Notes: generated from the letters alone by a model not told the origin. 64,000 bases of DNA from JACQQW01 sp964520655 (GCA_964520655.1 CAZFNI010000012.1:1-64000), one strand, 5' to 3'. Numbered from the stretch's first letter, positions 32,862-42,668 are shown. Numbers and translations: made by a program.

Positions 32862-34664
32862 CTATTGTTGGGGATGGTGGAATTGGGTTTCGTAAAGACG
32901 ACGGTACAGAGGGCAGGAAAACAGCAGGTCATCATGAGGTCCGCAGCCAACGATCTTTCCACCCTCGATCACAACGATCTTGTCCGCTTTCATGATCGTC
33001 GACAAACGATGAGCAATGGCGATGACCGTCCTGCCTTGCATGAGCTCATCAAGCGCCTGCTGGACATATTTCTCTGATTCAGAATCCAAAGCACTTGTCG
33101 CTTCATCCAATATCAGGATCGGCGGGTTTTTCAAGATAGCCCTTGCAATCGTTAAACGCTGTTTCTCCCCACCGGATAATCGAAATCCGCGGTCACCCAC
33201 CATTGTCTCGTAACCCTTGGGCATTTTCTCAACAAAATGACTGGCGTATGCATGCTGGGCAGCAATTTTGATCTGATCATCCGTCGCATCAAATGTGCCG
33301 TATGCGATATTGTTACGAACCGTATCATTAAAAAGAACAGCCTCCTGAGTCACAATGCCGATCTGGCCCCGCAGCGATCTAAAGGACAATTCTTTCACAT
33401 TTACTCCGTCAAACAGCACATTACCGTTTGAAGCGTCATAGAAACGAGGGATCAGATTGACCAGCGTTGACTTCCCGCTGCCTGTCGGGCCGACAATGGC
33501 AATGAGCTCGCCCTTTTTGATCTCAAGATTGATATCCGCCAGAACAGGGTCCCCTGACTTGTCATAGCTAAAGGTCACGTGGTCAAACACAACTTTCTGC
33601 TTAAGGGCATCCGCCTCTTTGGCATTTTCTTTTTCGACAACGGTCGGCTTAGCATCAAGCACCTCATAGATGCGCTCATTCGCGGCCAGCGCTTGCTGGA
33701 CAATCGCTTGAACGTTAGCTAACTTCTTAATGGGCCGTATGACCTGAAGGATCGACACAAAAAAGAATAAAAATACCCCAAAAGATAACTTACCTAAAAG
33801 AACATCTTTACCCAAAATCATCAAGATGACCATGCCGCAGATCGCACCAGCAATCTCTGTGATCGGTCCGACCATCATCATACTGATCAATGATTTCATC
33901 TTGACCTTGTAAAAACCTTGATTTTGCTGACGGAAACGTTCGATCTCATATTTCTCCGTGCAAAAGGCTTTTAGAATACGCACTCCGGAGATAGTCTCCA
34001 ATAAGTGTGAACTAATGTCAGCGATCTTCTCCTGGATATTCTTCGATAATTTTCTCAAGCGTTTAGAAACAACGGCCATCGGCCAGCCTATTAGCGGGAA
34101 CATGATAAAAACGATCATTGTCCCCTTGAAATTGACTGTTAATGAAAATGATATGAACACCAGGATCAGAAAAGGCTGACGGAATAAGTCTGTGATCGCA
34201 TAAGACACGGCATTCTCGATCGCGGCGACATCGTTCGTGATGCGGGAGACCAATTCCCCTGTACGCTTTTTAGAGAAATAATCCAGTGACAGCGTCTGAA
34301 TGCGTTCGAATAATCGTGAACGCACATCCCTCATGACACTTTGGGCAATATCATTCATTAAATAATCACTTAAGAACAACACAGCCTGTTTGACTAAGAA
34401 CATCGCCAAAAATGTGACAGGAATAAGCTTGAACAAGGTCATGGCATCGGCTGTATTAAGCCAATTGACGATCTCATTAAAAAACGCAGGCACTTTATTG
34501 GGCAAAATGATCTTTTTATTGGTAAAAATACGGTCAATGACCGGCAGCATGAAGGACAGCTGTACGCCTTCAAAAAGGGAAGACAAAAGGATAAAGAACA
34601 ACGCAAGACTAAAACGCTTTTTGTACCCGCTGACAAAGGAGAGAAGTTTGAGATAATTCTTCAT
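32862..34664 (-). CDS. msbA: MsbA-like ABC exporter (lipid A/lipid flippase family)
   Basis: 600 residues, a half-transporter with six membrane helices (about 15-310) fused to an ABC ATPase. Walker A GPTGSGKST, signature LSGGEKQRLTIARAIL, Walker B ILILDEATSALD and the switch His in VIAIAHRLS are all intact. The family includes MsbA, which flips lipid A-core; neighbouring lpxB and the gnnA-like gene, divergently transcribed, support a lipid A role. Another lipid or peptide exporter of the same family cannot be excluded. The ATG at 34664 was chosen because an upstream extension to 34751 would run into the divergent gene. Confidence 0.82.
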   Translation of the reverse strand: MKNYLKLLSFVSGYKKRFSLALFFILLSSLFEGVQLSFMLPVIDRIFTNKKIILPNKVPAFFNEIVNWLNTADAMTLFKLIPVTFLAMFLVKQAVLFLSDYLMNDIAQSVMRDVRSRLFERIQTLSLDYFSKKRTGELVSRITNDVAAIENAVSYAITDLFRQPFLILVFISFSLTVNFKGTMIVFIMFPLIGWPMAVVSKRLRKLSKNIQEKIADISSHLLETISGVRILKAFCTEKYEIERFRQQNQGFYKVKMKSLISMMMVGPITEIAGAICGMVILMILGKDVLLGKLSFGVFLFFFVSILQVIRPIKKLANVQAIVQQALAANERIYEVLDAKPTVVEKENAKEADALKQKVVFDHVTFSYDKSGDPVLADINLEIKKGELIAIVGPTGSGKSTLVNLIPRFYDASNGNVLFDGVNVKELSFRSLRGQIGIVTQEAVLFNDTVRNNIAYGTFDATDDQIKIAAQHAYASHFVEKMPKGYETMVGDRGFRLSGGEKQRLTIARAILKNPPILILDEATSALDSESEKYVQQALDELMQGRTVIAIAHRLSTIMKADKIVVIEGGKIVGCGPHDDLLFSCPLYRRLYETQFHHPQQ

Positions 34665-34689
34665 AGGAGATTTGAATTTAGCATGGGGT

Positions 34690-34718
34690 TTGACATTTGT
34701 CGAGGGCTTTGTTAGTAT
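34690..34718 (+). promoter_or_regulatory. Promoter of the gnnA-like/lpxB operon (leaderless)
   Basis: -35 TTGACA (34690-34695), 17-base spacer, -10 TAGTAT (34713-34718). The ATG begins 8 bases after the -10 element, so the transcript should start at or within a base or two of the start codon. It overlaps a weaker candidate promoter for the divergent msbA-like gene on the other strand (TCGACA, 17 bases, TAAATT). Confidence 0.65.
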
Positions 34719-34725
34719 CCTTTTC

Positions 34726-35661
34726 ATGCAAAAAATCAACATAGCCCTCATTGGCTGCGGCTTCCTGGGCAGCCGTCATCTAAAGACACTTCACAATCTA
34801 AGGAACAAGATCAACATCACTGCGATATGCGACCATAACGCAGAAAACGCTAAAAGTTTAGCCAAACAATACCATGTTCCTTTTGTCACAGACTATAAGG
34901 AGCTTTCCGGAAAAGTAGATGCCGTTAGCATCTGCACCCCCACGATCTCCCACAAAGAGATCGCTGAATATTTCCTATCTAACAATGTGCACACTTTTGT
35001 TGAGAAACCCATTACCACAACCATTGACGAGGCCAATGTGCTGGTGGATCTTGCTGCCGCAAAAAACCTAAAACTCCAGGTGGGTCATGTAGAACGTTTT
35101 AACGCGGCCTTCACTGCGATCGCGCCTCTTGTGAAAGATCCCTTATTCATCGAATGCCATCGTCTGAACTTGTTCCCCAACAGGTCGCTTGATATAGGGG
35201 TTGTTCTGGATCTGATGATCCATGATATCGACATCATTTTAGGTTTGGTCAATTCCCCTATCAAAGACGTTCAGGCTGTTGGCGTTAATGTCTTAACGGA
35301 CAAAGAAGATATTGCCAATGCCCGTTTAACTTTTGCGAACGGCTGCGTTTGCAACGTGACCGCCAGCCGCATATCACCGGAAGTGACGCGCAAGATCCGC
35401 ATGTTCACCAAAAACGCATATATATCGCTCGACTATGCCAAACAGGAAGCAAAAATGTATACCAAGGATGAACGCGGCATCCACTTGAAAAATTTACCCA
35501 TTGAAAAAGACGAGCCGCTCAAACGCGAACTGGAACATTTTATCGATTGCATCCGTGAAGGCAATAAGCCTTTGGTCTCTGGAGCTGAGGGACGTGAAGC
35601 GCTGCGCCTCGCACTAACCATCAATCAAAAGATATGGGAACACCGACAAAACGCCTCTTGA
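34726..35661 (+). CDS. gnnA: Gfo/Idh/MocA oxidoreductase, probable UDP-GlcNAc 3-dehydrogenase (GnnA-like)
   Basis: 311 residues. The Rossmann N-terminus INIALIGCGFLGSRH binds NAD(P); EKPITTTIDEA carries the conserved Lys-Pro, and the second domain contains DLMIHDIDIILGL with the conserved His/Asp. In many diderms a gene of this family lies between lpxA and lpxB. In Acidithiobacillus and Leptospira its product GnnA oxidises the 3-hydroxyl of UDP-GlcNAc so that GnnB can aminate it, giving lipid A with amide-linked 3-position acyl chains. Overlap with lpxB (28 bases) supports that role here, but no gnnB-like aminotransferase is in the window. The start was placed at the ATG beginning MQKINIALIG. 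Confidence 0.6.
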   Translation: MQKINIALIGCGFLGSRHLKTLHNLRNKINITAICDHNAENAKSLAKQYHVPFVTDYKELSGKVDAVSICTPTISHKEIAEYFLSNNVHTFVEKPITTTIDEANVLVDLAAAKNLKLQVGHVERFNAAFTAIAPLVKDPLFIECHRLNLFPNRSLDIGVVLDLMIHDIDIILGLVNSPIKDVQAVGVNVLTDKEDIANARLTFANGCVCNVTASRISPEVTRKIRMFTKNAYISLDYAKQEAKMYTKDERGIHLKNLPIEKDEPLKRELEHFIDCIREGNKPLVSGAEGREALRLALTINQKIWEHRQNAS

Positions 35662-36782
35662 TCGTTGCGGGAGAAGCCTCCGGGGATATGCGTGCCGCCG
35701 GGGTTGTCCGCGCCATTCTTAAAGATCATCCCGAATATCATTTTATCGGCGTTGGCGGCGAACACATGAAGGCCGCTGGGGTTGAGATCCTGGAGAACAT
35801 CGACCAGCTAGGTGTTGTGGGATTTCTCGAAGTGATCAAACACCTCCCCGTGATCACCCGGATCTTCAACAGCATACTTGCCTCGATCAAAGAGCATCAG
35901 GTTGACGCTGCTATTTTAGTCGACTATCCGGGTTTCAACATGAAATTGGCTCAAAGCTTGAAAAAGTCAGGTGTCACTGTCTTTTATTATGTCAGCCCCC
36001 AAGTCTGGGCGTGGAAAGAAAAACGCATCAACGTACTAAAAAAGATCGTCGATAAAATGCTGGTACTTTTTCCCTTTGAAAAAGAGATCTACGCCAAGTA
36101 CGGCATGGATGTGGATTATGTCGGCCACCCCCTCTTAGATGAAGTTAAGATCACGGAACCGCCATCGAGCATCAAAGCCCGTCTAGGTATTAAACCTCAA
36201 ATGCAGACAATAGGCCTTCTTCCCGGATCAAGAGAAAAAGAGATCACCCGTCATCTCCCAGAAATGCTTGCCGCGGCAAAGATCCTTCTCTCTAAAAAGC
36301 AAGACAGAAAATTCATCGTCCTGAGAGCACCGACCATCCCCAAGGAGACGATCAAAAGCATTATCGATGCCAGCGGCGTGGAGGCCATCATTTACGAAGG
36401 ACCCGTGTACAATGGGATCGGAGCAATGGACGCGGTGATGGTCGCATCCGGCACCGCGACACTGGAATGCGGTCTACTGCTTCGTCCCATGGTCATTATG
36501 TACAAAACCGCCTGGCCCACCTATTGGCTGGCGAAAAGTTTCGTTAAAATCCCCTATATCGGATTAGTCAATGTGGTTGCCGGAAAAAAGATCATCCCTG
36601 AACTTATCCAGCAGGACGCAACAGGCGAGAAACTGGCACAAGCGATTGAGAACATATTCTCTAATCCTAACACCTACGGACAAATGACCAATGATCTGGC
36701 CATGGTCAAAGCAAAACTTGGCGCCTCCGGTGCTAACAGCCGCGCTGCCGCGATCATAACTTCTTTTCTAGATCAACAATGA
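35634..36782 (+). CDS. lpxB: Lipid-A-disaccharide synthase LpxB
   Basis: 382 residues, normal family length. Family blocks are intact: LLIVAGEASGDMRAAG at the N-terminus, GGEHMKAAGVE, LVDYPGFNMKLA, YYVSPQVWAWKEKRI, YVGHPLLDE, GLLPGSREKEI, and ASGTATLECG near the nucleotide site. It joins UDP-2,3-diacylglucosamine and lipid X to the lipid A disaccharide at the inner membrane. It overlaps the preceding oxidoreductase gene by 28 bases. Its 3' end overlaps the convergent batD gene by 29 bases. Confidence 0.96.
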   Translation: MGTPTKRLLIVAGEASGDMRAAGVVRAILKDHPEYHFIGVGGEHMKAAGVEILENIDQLGVVGFLEVIKHLPVITRIFNSILASIKEHQVDAAILVDYPGFNMKLAQSLKKSGVTVFYYVSPQVWAWKEKRINVLKKIVDKMLVLFPFEKEIYAKYGMDVDYVGHPLLDEVKITEPPSSIKARLGIKPQMQTIGLLPGSREKEITRHLPEMLAAAKILLSKKQDRKFIVLRAPTIPKETIKSIIDASGVEAIIYEGPVYNGIGAMDAVMVASGTATLECGLLLRPMVIMYKTAWPTYWLAKSFVKIPYIGLVNVVAGKKIIPELIQQDATGEKLAQAIENIFSNPNTYGQMTNDLAMVKAKLGASGANSRAAAIITSFLDQQ

Positions 36783-38550
36783 TGGATTGGACTTTCAAAA
36801 GGTCTTCCTGCATGCGTGACTGGTCGACGTGAACGCTTGCAAACTGCACCATATCCGCGTTCTCATAAACAGCTTTCATGCTGTCGATCACGATAACTGA
36901 CACACCTTTATCCTTTAATAACACAAGGATGTCGGACACTGTCAAGCTCGCGGCTGGCCGATGTAATTTGTCTGCCAAATAGTTATTCATTGTTCTGACC
37001 AGCACATGATAGAAATCTTTGGGTAAGCCGGCATTCAAATGTCCAGAAGCCGTCTTGATCCCCATCCTGGCAGTCTTAAATGCACGATGCCGTCTAGCGA
37101 ATGCGGTATCCGTCTGCATCTTGTCATTAAAACGGGTCAACAGCCATAACACCACTGCGAATACACCCATAATAAGAACTCCTGCACGAAACTGCCATTT
37201 CCTGGAGAGCTTAATCAGGGATCTGACCGGATCAATGATATATTTCTTCACATAATCAATCTGGACCACACCTTTAGTTACTGATCCTTTGGAAAGATCC
37301 GCAAATCCCACCGCTTTGAATTCCTGATCTTTCGCGACGGGTGACACTTTAAGTCCAAACGGCCCCTGGGTAATCGTTTTATATTGTCCTGCGATCGGGT
37401 CAAAATAATTGAACACGATAGCCGGCACCTGCTTGATCTCCTCGCTGGAAGGGATAATGACCTGCTCCACGATCCGGCTATTATCCACATCTTTGATCAC
37501 AGGATCATAGGTTTTGAAATTCTTGTCAACAAACTCCGGCATATGCAGCGATCTAAAATTCGCATCACCGGATAATTTCATCCGCAGCGTAATGGGATCC
37601 CCCACATGAACCTCATAAGGATTAATGGTCACAAAGAAATTCATTTGACCAACGGCTCCTGTAAAATCAGCCGGCTTCCCTTCAGTTGGCAGCTGGTGGA
37701 CATTGATCTTCATGGCGCTGGCATTGACCATAATAGGGCGCTCCTGATAACTGTCGAACATGCCATTAAAAAAATCATCATTGAAGAACCCCTTTCCACC
37801 TAACGGGTTCGCTCCTTTTGTCCTGTAAAGTAAACTCCCAGAGATCTGGATGGGACCGATATTCAATTCACCGGGACGTGTGGGATAAATGAATGTTTGA
37901 TAATCAACAACCGTATGCTGCACCCCGTTGACCACCTCATTATACTGAGGGGGTTGGGCAAAATTATCCATCGTAAAACCATTCTGTTCAAACTTTGGGA
38001 ATTGCAGGTTACGGATAGGAAGCTGGTTGATATAGAGCTTAATGCGGATAGGGACCTTTTGCCCTAAATACACGTTGGCTTGGGGCGTTGACACGACCAT
38101 GAATATCTTATCTTTCAAAGAAACTGAAGTATCACCGGCAATAGGATTTGCCGCTGTCGGTGAAGACGGTGCCGCATCCGAGATCACCAGGTCAATGGGA
38201 CCTGTCACATATGATTTACCGTCGATCACAACCGTTAGCGGTGGGATCTGCACCTGTCCAGTTTTAGTCGGGAAAATGCTGTAATTATACGCGTGTATGC
38301 TGGAATATTGGCCATTGATGATCGAAATGCTTGTGGATGGCCCCAAGTAGTTAGTATCAATCCCATCGATCTTTGGCAATGGGGGTGGTTCAATACCGCC
38401 CTTGATACCATGAATGGTCAATGTCAATTGCCCGGCATCGCCAATGGTCAATTGATTGGATTGGACAGTAGCCTCAACACTAACATCTTCTGCCAGAACC
38501 CATCCGCTAAATAATACCAGCATCATTACCGATAGCAATACCCGTCTCAT
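36754..38550 (-). CDS. batD: BatD family membrane protein
   Basis: 598 residues. Signal peptide (MRRVLLSVMMLVLFSGWVLA), a series of periplasmic beta-domains with the BatD pattern (GDAGQLTLTIHG, PPPLPKIDGIDTNYLG, GEVHVGDPITLRMKLSG-like) and one membrane helix near 450-470 before a helical cytoplasmic tail (VSDILVLLKDKG). BatD belongs to the moxR-bat locus implicated in stress tolerance and complex assembly. The ATG at 38550 overlaps the batC stop (TGATG) and is preferred to the TTG at 38556. Last gene of the operon. Confidence 0.88.
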   Translation of the reverse strand: MRRVLLSVMMLVLFSGWVLAEDVSVEATVQSNQLTIGDAGQLTLTIHGIKGGIEPPPLPKIDGIDTNYLGPSTSISIINGQYSSIHAYNYSIFPTKTGQVQIPPLTVVIDGKSYVTGPIDLVISDAAPSSPTAANPIAGDTSVSLKDKIFMVVSTPQANVYLGQKVPIRIKLYINQLPIRNLQFPKFEQNGFTMDNFAQPPQYNEVVNGVQHTVVDYQTFIYPTRPGELNIGPIQISGSLLYRTKGANPLGGKGFFNDDFFNGMFDSYQERPIMVNASAMKINVHQLPTEGKPADFTGAVGQMNFFVTINPYEVHVGDPITLRMKLSGDANFRSLHMPEFVDKNFKTYDPVIKDVDNSRIVEQVIIPSSEEIKQVPAIVFNYFDPIAGQYKTITQGPFGLKVSPVAKDQEFKAVGFADLSKGSVTKGVVQIDYVKKYIIDPVRSLIKLSRKWQFRAGVLIMGVFAVVLWLLTRFNDKMQTDTAFARRHRAFKTARMGIKTASGHLNAGLPKDFYHVLVRTMNNYLADKLHRPAASLTVSDILVLLKDKGVSVIVIDSMKAVYENADMVQFASVHVDQSRMQEDLLKVQSIIVDLEKKL

Positions 38551-39371
38551 CACCAATCCTTGGCTACAGGCTTTTCTTCGCCCTTAGTTCTCTCGATAAA
38601 ATTCAAAAGCCCCTGAGGCTCCTCATTGCGTTGGTAATCTTCTAAAATATCTTTAGCTTCTTGGGGATCCAGCGCACCATCTCCTTTATTTTCTGTCCCA
38701 CTGTTCTTATTGTCTAGGGATTTCTTAGTCTGTTGATCTTTCGGCTCAGATGAAGCGTCATGTTTTTCCTGCTGTTTGTCTTTATCTCCGTTCTTTTGCT
38801 CCTCACCTGACTTATTGGGCTGCTCCTGCTGCCCTTGACCCTGGTCATTCTTTTGTCCCTGATCACGCTGATCCTCTTTACCCGACTTGTCTTTATCCTT
38901 TTGATCCTTATTATGATCTTTGTTCTGATCTTTTTGCTGATCTTGCTCTTTATCCTTTTTCTGTTGTTGCTTTTGCTGTTGATCCTGCTGCTGTTTCTTC
39001 TTTTTCTTTAGTTTCTCTAATTCTCTAGAAACAATATCACGATTAAAGACAGCATCGGCATCCTTACCGTTCTTGTTAATCACGTCGATATAACTTGAAA
39101 GAGACTTCTCCAGATCATCGATCGCCCCATCTAAATTCGTTTGAGCTCGAGCCTTACCCTGACGAAAATAGGTGTTTCCTAAATTATACCGCGCGACATC
39201 GTCCTGCCCACCTTCCTTTAAGGCATTCTGGTAGAACTTGACAGCTTCCTCATACTGTCCTTGACGGTAGCTGGCATTACCATTCTTAACGATATCGGCA
39301 GAATTGCCCGCCCAAAGGTTGGAAGCAGCGGTCAGAATAATAAAGCAATTAAGCACACACTTAAGAACCAT
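38550..39371 (-). CDS. batC: BatC/BatE-like TPR protein with Lys/Gln-rich linker
   Basis: 273 residues. Signal peptide (ends LWAG), two TPR units (NGNASYRQGQYEEAVKFYQ, VARYNLGNTYFRQGKA), then a ~120-residue low-complexity stretch made almost only of Lys, Gln, Asp and Glu, and a C-terminal helix (DPQEAKDILEDYQRNEEP) typical of BatC. The repetitive linker explains spurious proline/serine-rich frames on the other strand. Overlaps batB by 40 bases. Confidence 0.85.
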   Translation of the reverse strand: MVLKCVLNCFIILTAASNLWAGNSADIVKNGNASYRQGQYEEAVKFYQNALKEGGQDDVARYNLGNTYFRQGKARAQTNLDGAIDDLEKSLSSYIDVINKNGKDADAVFNRDIVSRELEKLKKKKKQQQDQQQKQQQKKDKEQDQQKDQNKDHNKDQKDKDKSGKEDQRDQGQKNDQGQGQQEQPNKSGEEQKNGDKDKQQEKHDASSEPKDQQTKKSLDNKNSGTENKGDGALDPQEAKDILEDYQRNEEPQGLLNFIERTKGEEKPVAKDW

Positions 39372-40303
39372 TGGAACCTTTCGTAATACTTCTTCTCTTT
39401 TCTCTGTTCAACATCTGTTTTATCCAGTTTTGATATCTGTTCCTGGTACAAATAATCCAAACCGAATTGCGCCCCGGACGAACGGACATACGCACCACTG
39501 GTTAAATACGCGATCTGCTGCAGAACATTCTCATTCAATCGGGATTTCACATAATTACCCTGAGCATCTTTCAAATATTGAACGCCTCCGTTCTCATCCG
39601 GGATCTGGATCAAATCCCCCGCTGCTGTTCCCATCCCAACTGTATAGATCTTCATGTTAAGCTCTTTGGCCTTCTTGGCCGAACTTAACAGTTCCCCCTC
39701 AAGATCTTCACCATCAGTGATGATGACCAAGGATTTATAATGCCCTTTGGACCCTTTATAGGCTTTCTCTGCCTCAGTGATCGCGCTGGAAATATCTGTT
39801 CCGCCGCGGGGAATGGTGTCGGTACTTAGGTCATTGAGACTTAAAAAAAAACCATTGTAATCATTGGTCAAGGGACAGACCAAAAAAGCTGTTCCCGCGA
39901 ATGCGATCAACCCTACTCTGTCGCCTTTTAATTTCTTTAACAGATCTTTTATCTCTAATTTGGTCCGCTCAAGCCGGGAAGGCTTGACATCCTGAGTTAA
40001 CATGCTTTTTGAAACATCGACCGCGATCAAAATATCAACGCCCTGACGTTTAACATCTTCGATTTTGTATCCCCATTGTGGACGCGCTAAGGCAATACAG
40101 GCAAATGCCAAAAGAACCACCAGCGCTATTGCTTTACGCTGCCAGAAACGCCGGCTGTCAGCTTTCAACTTAGGCGATAACAATTCATTCTGCACAAAAC
40201 GGTCTGTCAACACTGACCGGCGCTGGTATAAAAAGTACAATCCAAACGCCACTAGCGGCAGAAACCACAAACCATGCAAATATATCGGCGCTCCGAAATC
40301 CAT
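39332..40303 (-). CDS. batB: BatB, von Willebrand factor A domain membrane protein
   Basis: 323 residues. Two N-terminal membrane helices (about 8-25 and 57-73; IALVVLLAFACIALARPQW is the family motif), a VWA domain with the MIDAS metal site (DVSKS about 93-97, Thr/Asp later in GGTDIS and ITDGED) and a C-terminal membrane helix. The VWA domain faces the periplasm. Neighbours batA and batC flank it with 1- and 40-base spacing/overlap. Confidence 0.92.
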   Translation of the reverse strand: MDFGAPIYLHGLWFLPLVAFGLYFLYQRRSVLTDRFVQNELLSPKLKADSRRFWQRKAIALVVLLAFACIALARPQWGYKIEDVKRQGVDILIAVDVSKSMLTQDVKPSRLERTKLEIKDLLKKLKGDRVGLIAFAGTAFLVCPLTNDYNGFFLSLNDLSTDTIPRGGTDISSAITEAEKAYKGSKGHYKSLVIITDGEDLEGELLSSAKKAKELNMKIYTVGMGTAAGDLIQIPDENGGVQYLKDAQGNYVKSRLNENVLQQIAYLTSGAYVRSSGAQFGLDYLYQEQISKLDKTDVEQRKEKKYYERFQWFLSVCLIALLF

Positions 40304-40304
40304 C

Positions 40305-41300
40305 TTACGGTATCCTAAAGAACAATGTGTTGATCAATAGTGTCTCTAGTGCCAAAAACAATATTCCAGCAATGACGAATACACCGAACAGTTCCTGATA
40401 CTGCTTATACCCCACCTGTTCGATCTTTGTTTTTTCCAACTGATCGATCGCTTTATACACATTGCGCAGCGATTCCGTGTCGGTAGCCCGGTAATATTGC
40501 GCATGAGTCATATCCGCGATCTTTTTAAGACCTTCTTCATCAATGTCTGTTGGAATATTCTGGTAGAATGTGCGGCCGAACATATCCTTGACGGGATAAG
40601 GCGCATACCCTTTGGCGCCGGCACCGATGGTGTAGACCTTGATCCCCAGCGCGGCTGCTGTTTTGGCCGCGGTCATCGGTTCAATAGAACCCGTATTATT
40701 GACCCCGTCCGTCAAAAGGATAATGATCTTGGATTTGGCTTTACTGTTCTTAAAGCGTGAGATCCCCGATGCAATGCCCGAACCGATCGCTGTCCCATCC
40801 TCGATCAGTCCTAAACGCATCCTGGATAAATTAGCCTGAAGCCAATTGCGGTCGGTCGTCAACGGACAAATGGTGTAGGCTTTAGCAGCAAACCCGATCA
40901 AACCGATCTGGTCGTTGGGACGGGCATCAATGAACTCCCCGACAACTTTCTTAATGATATCAAATCGATTCAAGCGTTTCCCGTCGATCTTAAAGTCCTC
41001 CGCCATCATACTACCGGAACAGTCCAGTGCCAGAACAATATCGATCCCCTCAGACAAAACGCGACTCTCCTCCAACACTTTCCTGGGACCGGCGATCGCG
41101 ATACACAACAGCACCGCGGCCAGAACACGGCAGGCCAATGGAAGCCAGGAAAACTGCAGCCTCCAGGTCGATGGCAAACCACCCACAATATCCGTGGATG
41201 AGAAGATGACATCTTCCTGTTTGTGTCTGCGCCAAAAAAAGAACATCACAAAAAGGATCACAGGGATCAGCACAAGCAATATGGGCGTTTTAAATTCCAT
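40305..41300 (-). CDS. batA: BatA, von Willebrand factor A domain membrane protein
   Basis: 331 residues with the same layout as BatB: two helices at the N-terminus (VLAAVLLCIAIAGPRK), the VWA domain with MIDAS residues DCSGS, LTDGVN and GTAIGSG, and one helix at the end. A VWA pair of BatA and BatB next to MoxR, a DUF58 protein and TPR proteins defines the bat locus. Overlaps the upstream gene by 11 bases. Confidence 0.93.
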   Translation of the reverse strand: MEFKTPILLVLIPVILFVMFFFWRRHKQEDVIFSSTDIVGGLPSTWRLQFSWLPLACRVLAAVLLCIAIAGPRKVLEESRVLSEGIDIVLALDCSGSMMAEDFKIDGKRLNRFDIIKKVVGEFIDARPNDQIGLIGFAAKAYTICPLTTDRNWLQANLSRMRLGLIEDGTAIGSGIASGISRFKNSKAKSKIIILLTDGVNNTGSIEPMTAAKTAAALGIKVYTIGAGAKGYAPYPVKDMFGRTFYQNIPTDIDEEGLKKIADMTHAQYYRATDTESLRNVYKAIDQLEKTKIEQVGYKQYQELFGVFVIAGILFLALETLLINTLFFRIP

Positions 41301-41793
41301 GGTGTGTGTCCATAATCAATTGCTTAGCCAGATCGAAATTCTGCTGAGCTTCATTCACGGTCGGCAAATGTTTGGCAAATTTAACCATATCGCACCCATT
41401 CAAGAAATCTCTTAGTGATCTTTTATGATCATCAGTTAACAGCGTGCTGGTTTGCGCGAATACCAGGAATTCTTCCGTGGTCATCTCGGGAGCCTTGAAT
41501 CCAAATTGCCCCTCCAGATAATGACGGACAATGTCGGATAAACAAATATAAAATTCTTTAAACTGACCTAACTGCGGATATCCTTTCTGATAAAGCTCCT
41601 CTAATGCTTTTAGCGCGAGCTCAGCGGGCGGCCGTGAAGATATGGCCGGCAATGGCTCTGCCGGAGCCTTTTTCCTTCTTTTTAACCAGATATACGATCC
41701 CGCGATGATCAAAACAAGCAGTACACCTAACATGATCCATCCCCAAAGTGGGAATTCTACTGGAACCCGGATGTCTTTGATATCCTCTGTCAT
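41290..41793 (-). CDS. DUF4381-like single-pass membrane protein of the moxR-bat operon
   Basis: 167 residues. One membrane helix (residues 18-36, GWIMLGVLLVLIIAGSYIW) preceded by a short Pro-containing periplasmic segment and followed by a basic stretch and a cytoplasmic helical domain (ALKALEELYQKGYPQ, FYICLSDIVRHYLEG, MTTEEFLVFA). Such proteins regularly lie between the DUF58 and batA genes. Function unknown. Four-base overlap with the DUF58 gene. Confidence 0.75.
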   Translation of the reverse strand: MTEDIKDIRVPVEFPLWGWIMLGVLLVLIIAGSYIWLKRRKKAPAEPLPAISSRPPAELALKALEELYQKGYPQLGQFKEFYICLSDIVRHYLEGQFGFKAPEMTTEEFLVFAQTSTLLTDDHKRSLRDFLNGCDMVKFAKHLPTVNEAQQNFDLAKQLIMDTHHGI

Positions 41794-42668
41794 CGCCGGC
41801 CTTTTCTTCTGGCAAAAAAACTGATCAATGCTTTCGCATATGGTTCGTGGGTATGCACATCAATATGATCGACCCCTGTTTGAGCGAACAATCGCTCTCT
41901 GGCGTCAAGCCTCTGTCTGGCCTGGGCGGCATAGGCATCACGGACTTTTCTGTTGCTGGTATCCACAACCCTTTGCGCTCCCGTCTCGGCATCTTTTAAA
42001 CTCACCAGCCCGCAATCCGGCAATACGGCTTCACGCAGGTCATTGAGTGTTATCGCTATGATATCGTGATATTTATTCGTGATCTGAAGGGATTTTCTGT
42101 AGTTCTCTGACGTAAAAAAGTCTGAAATAACAAACGCAACGCTTTTACGTTTGGTCACTTTGCTTAAATAATCCAGGGCCATTTTCAGATCCGTACCTGT
42201 CCCCTTAGGCTTAAAATACAACACCTCTCGGATGACCCGAAGCACATGGCTTTTGCCTTTACGCGGCGGGATGAACAGCTCGATCTCATCAGTGAACATG
42301 AGCAGTCCGACTTTATCATTATTGCGGATCGCGGAAAATGCCAGGACAGCGGCGATCTCGGCGGCCAGTGTATTCTTTAATTCTTTGGTGGATCCAAAAT
42401 AGGTGGAAGCGGACGCGTCAACTAAGATCATCACTGTCAGCTCGCGTTCTTCGACATATTTTTTGATATGAGCCAGTCCAGTACGGGCCGTCACATTCCA
42501 GTCAATGGTACGGACATCATCACCGGGCTGGTATTCCCTCACCTCGTCAAATTCCATCCCCCGGCCTTTAAACACGCTGTGATACGCACCGGCGAAAATA
42601 TCGCTGACTAAGTGAGTGGTCGTGATCTCAATGCGACGGACTTTTTCTAGGACAGCTTTGGGGATCAT
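41790..42668 (-). CDS. DUF58 domain protein of the moxR-bat operon
   Basis: 292 residues. The DUF58 signature (GMEFDEVREYQPGDDVRTI, then DWNVTARTG) lies at about 36-65; a degenerate VWA-like fold follows (MILVDASAST, GLLMFTDEIELFIPP, AFVISDFF). Cytoplasmic, probably a partner of MoxR. Four-base overlaps with moxR upstream and the DUF4381-like gene downstream indicate coupled translation. Confidence 0.92.
   Translation of the reverse strand: MIPKAVLEKVRRIEITTTHLVSDIFAGAYHSVFKGRGMEFDEVREYQPGDDVRTIDWNVTARTGLAHIKKYVEERELTVMILVDASASTYFGSTKELKNTLAAEIAAVLAFSAIRNNDKVGLLMFTDEIELFIPPRKGKSHVLRVIREVLYFKPKGTGTDLKMALDYLSKVTKRKSVAFVISDFFTSENYRKSLQITNKYHDIIAITLNDLREAVLPDCGLVSLKDAETGAQRVVDTSNRKVRDAYAAQARQRLDARERLFAQTGVDHIDVHTHEPYAKALISFFARRKGRR

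Noticed and set aside
38750..39028. 92-residue plus-strand frame opposite batC
   Set aside because: Antisense of the Lys/Gln-rich linker of BatC; low-complexity codons generate an open frame by chance.
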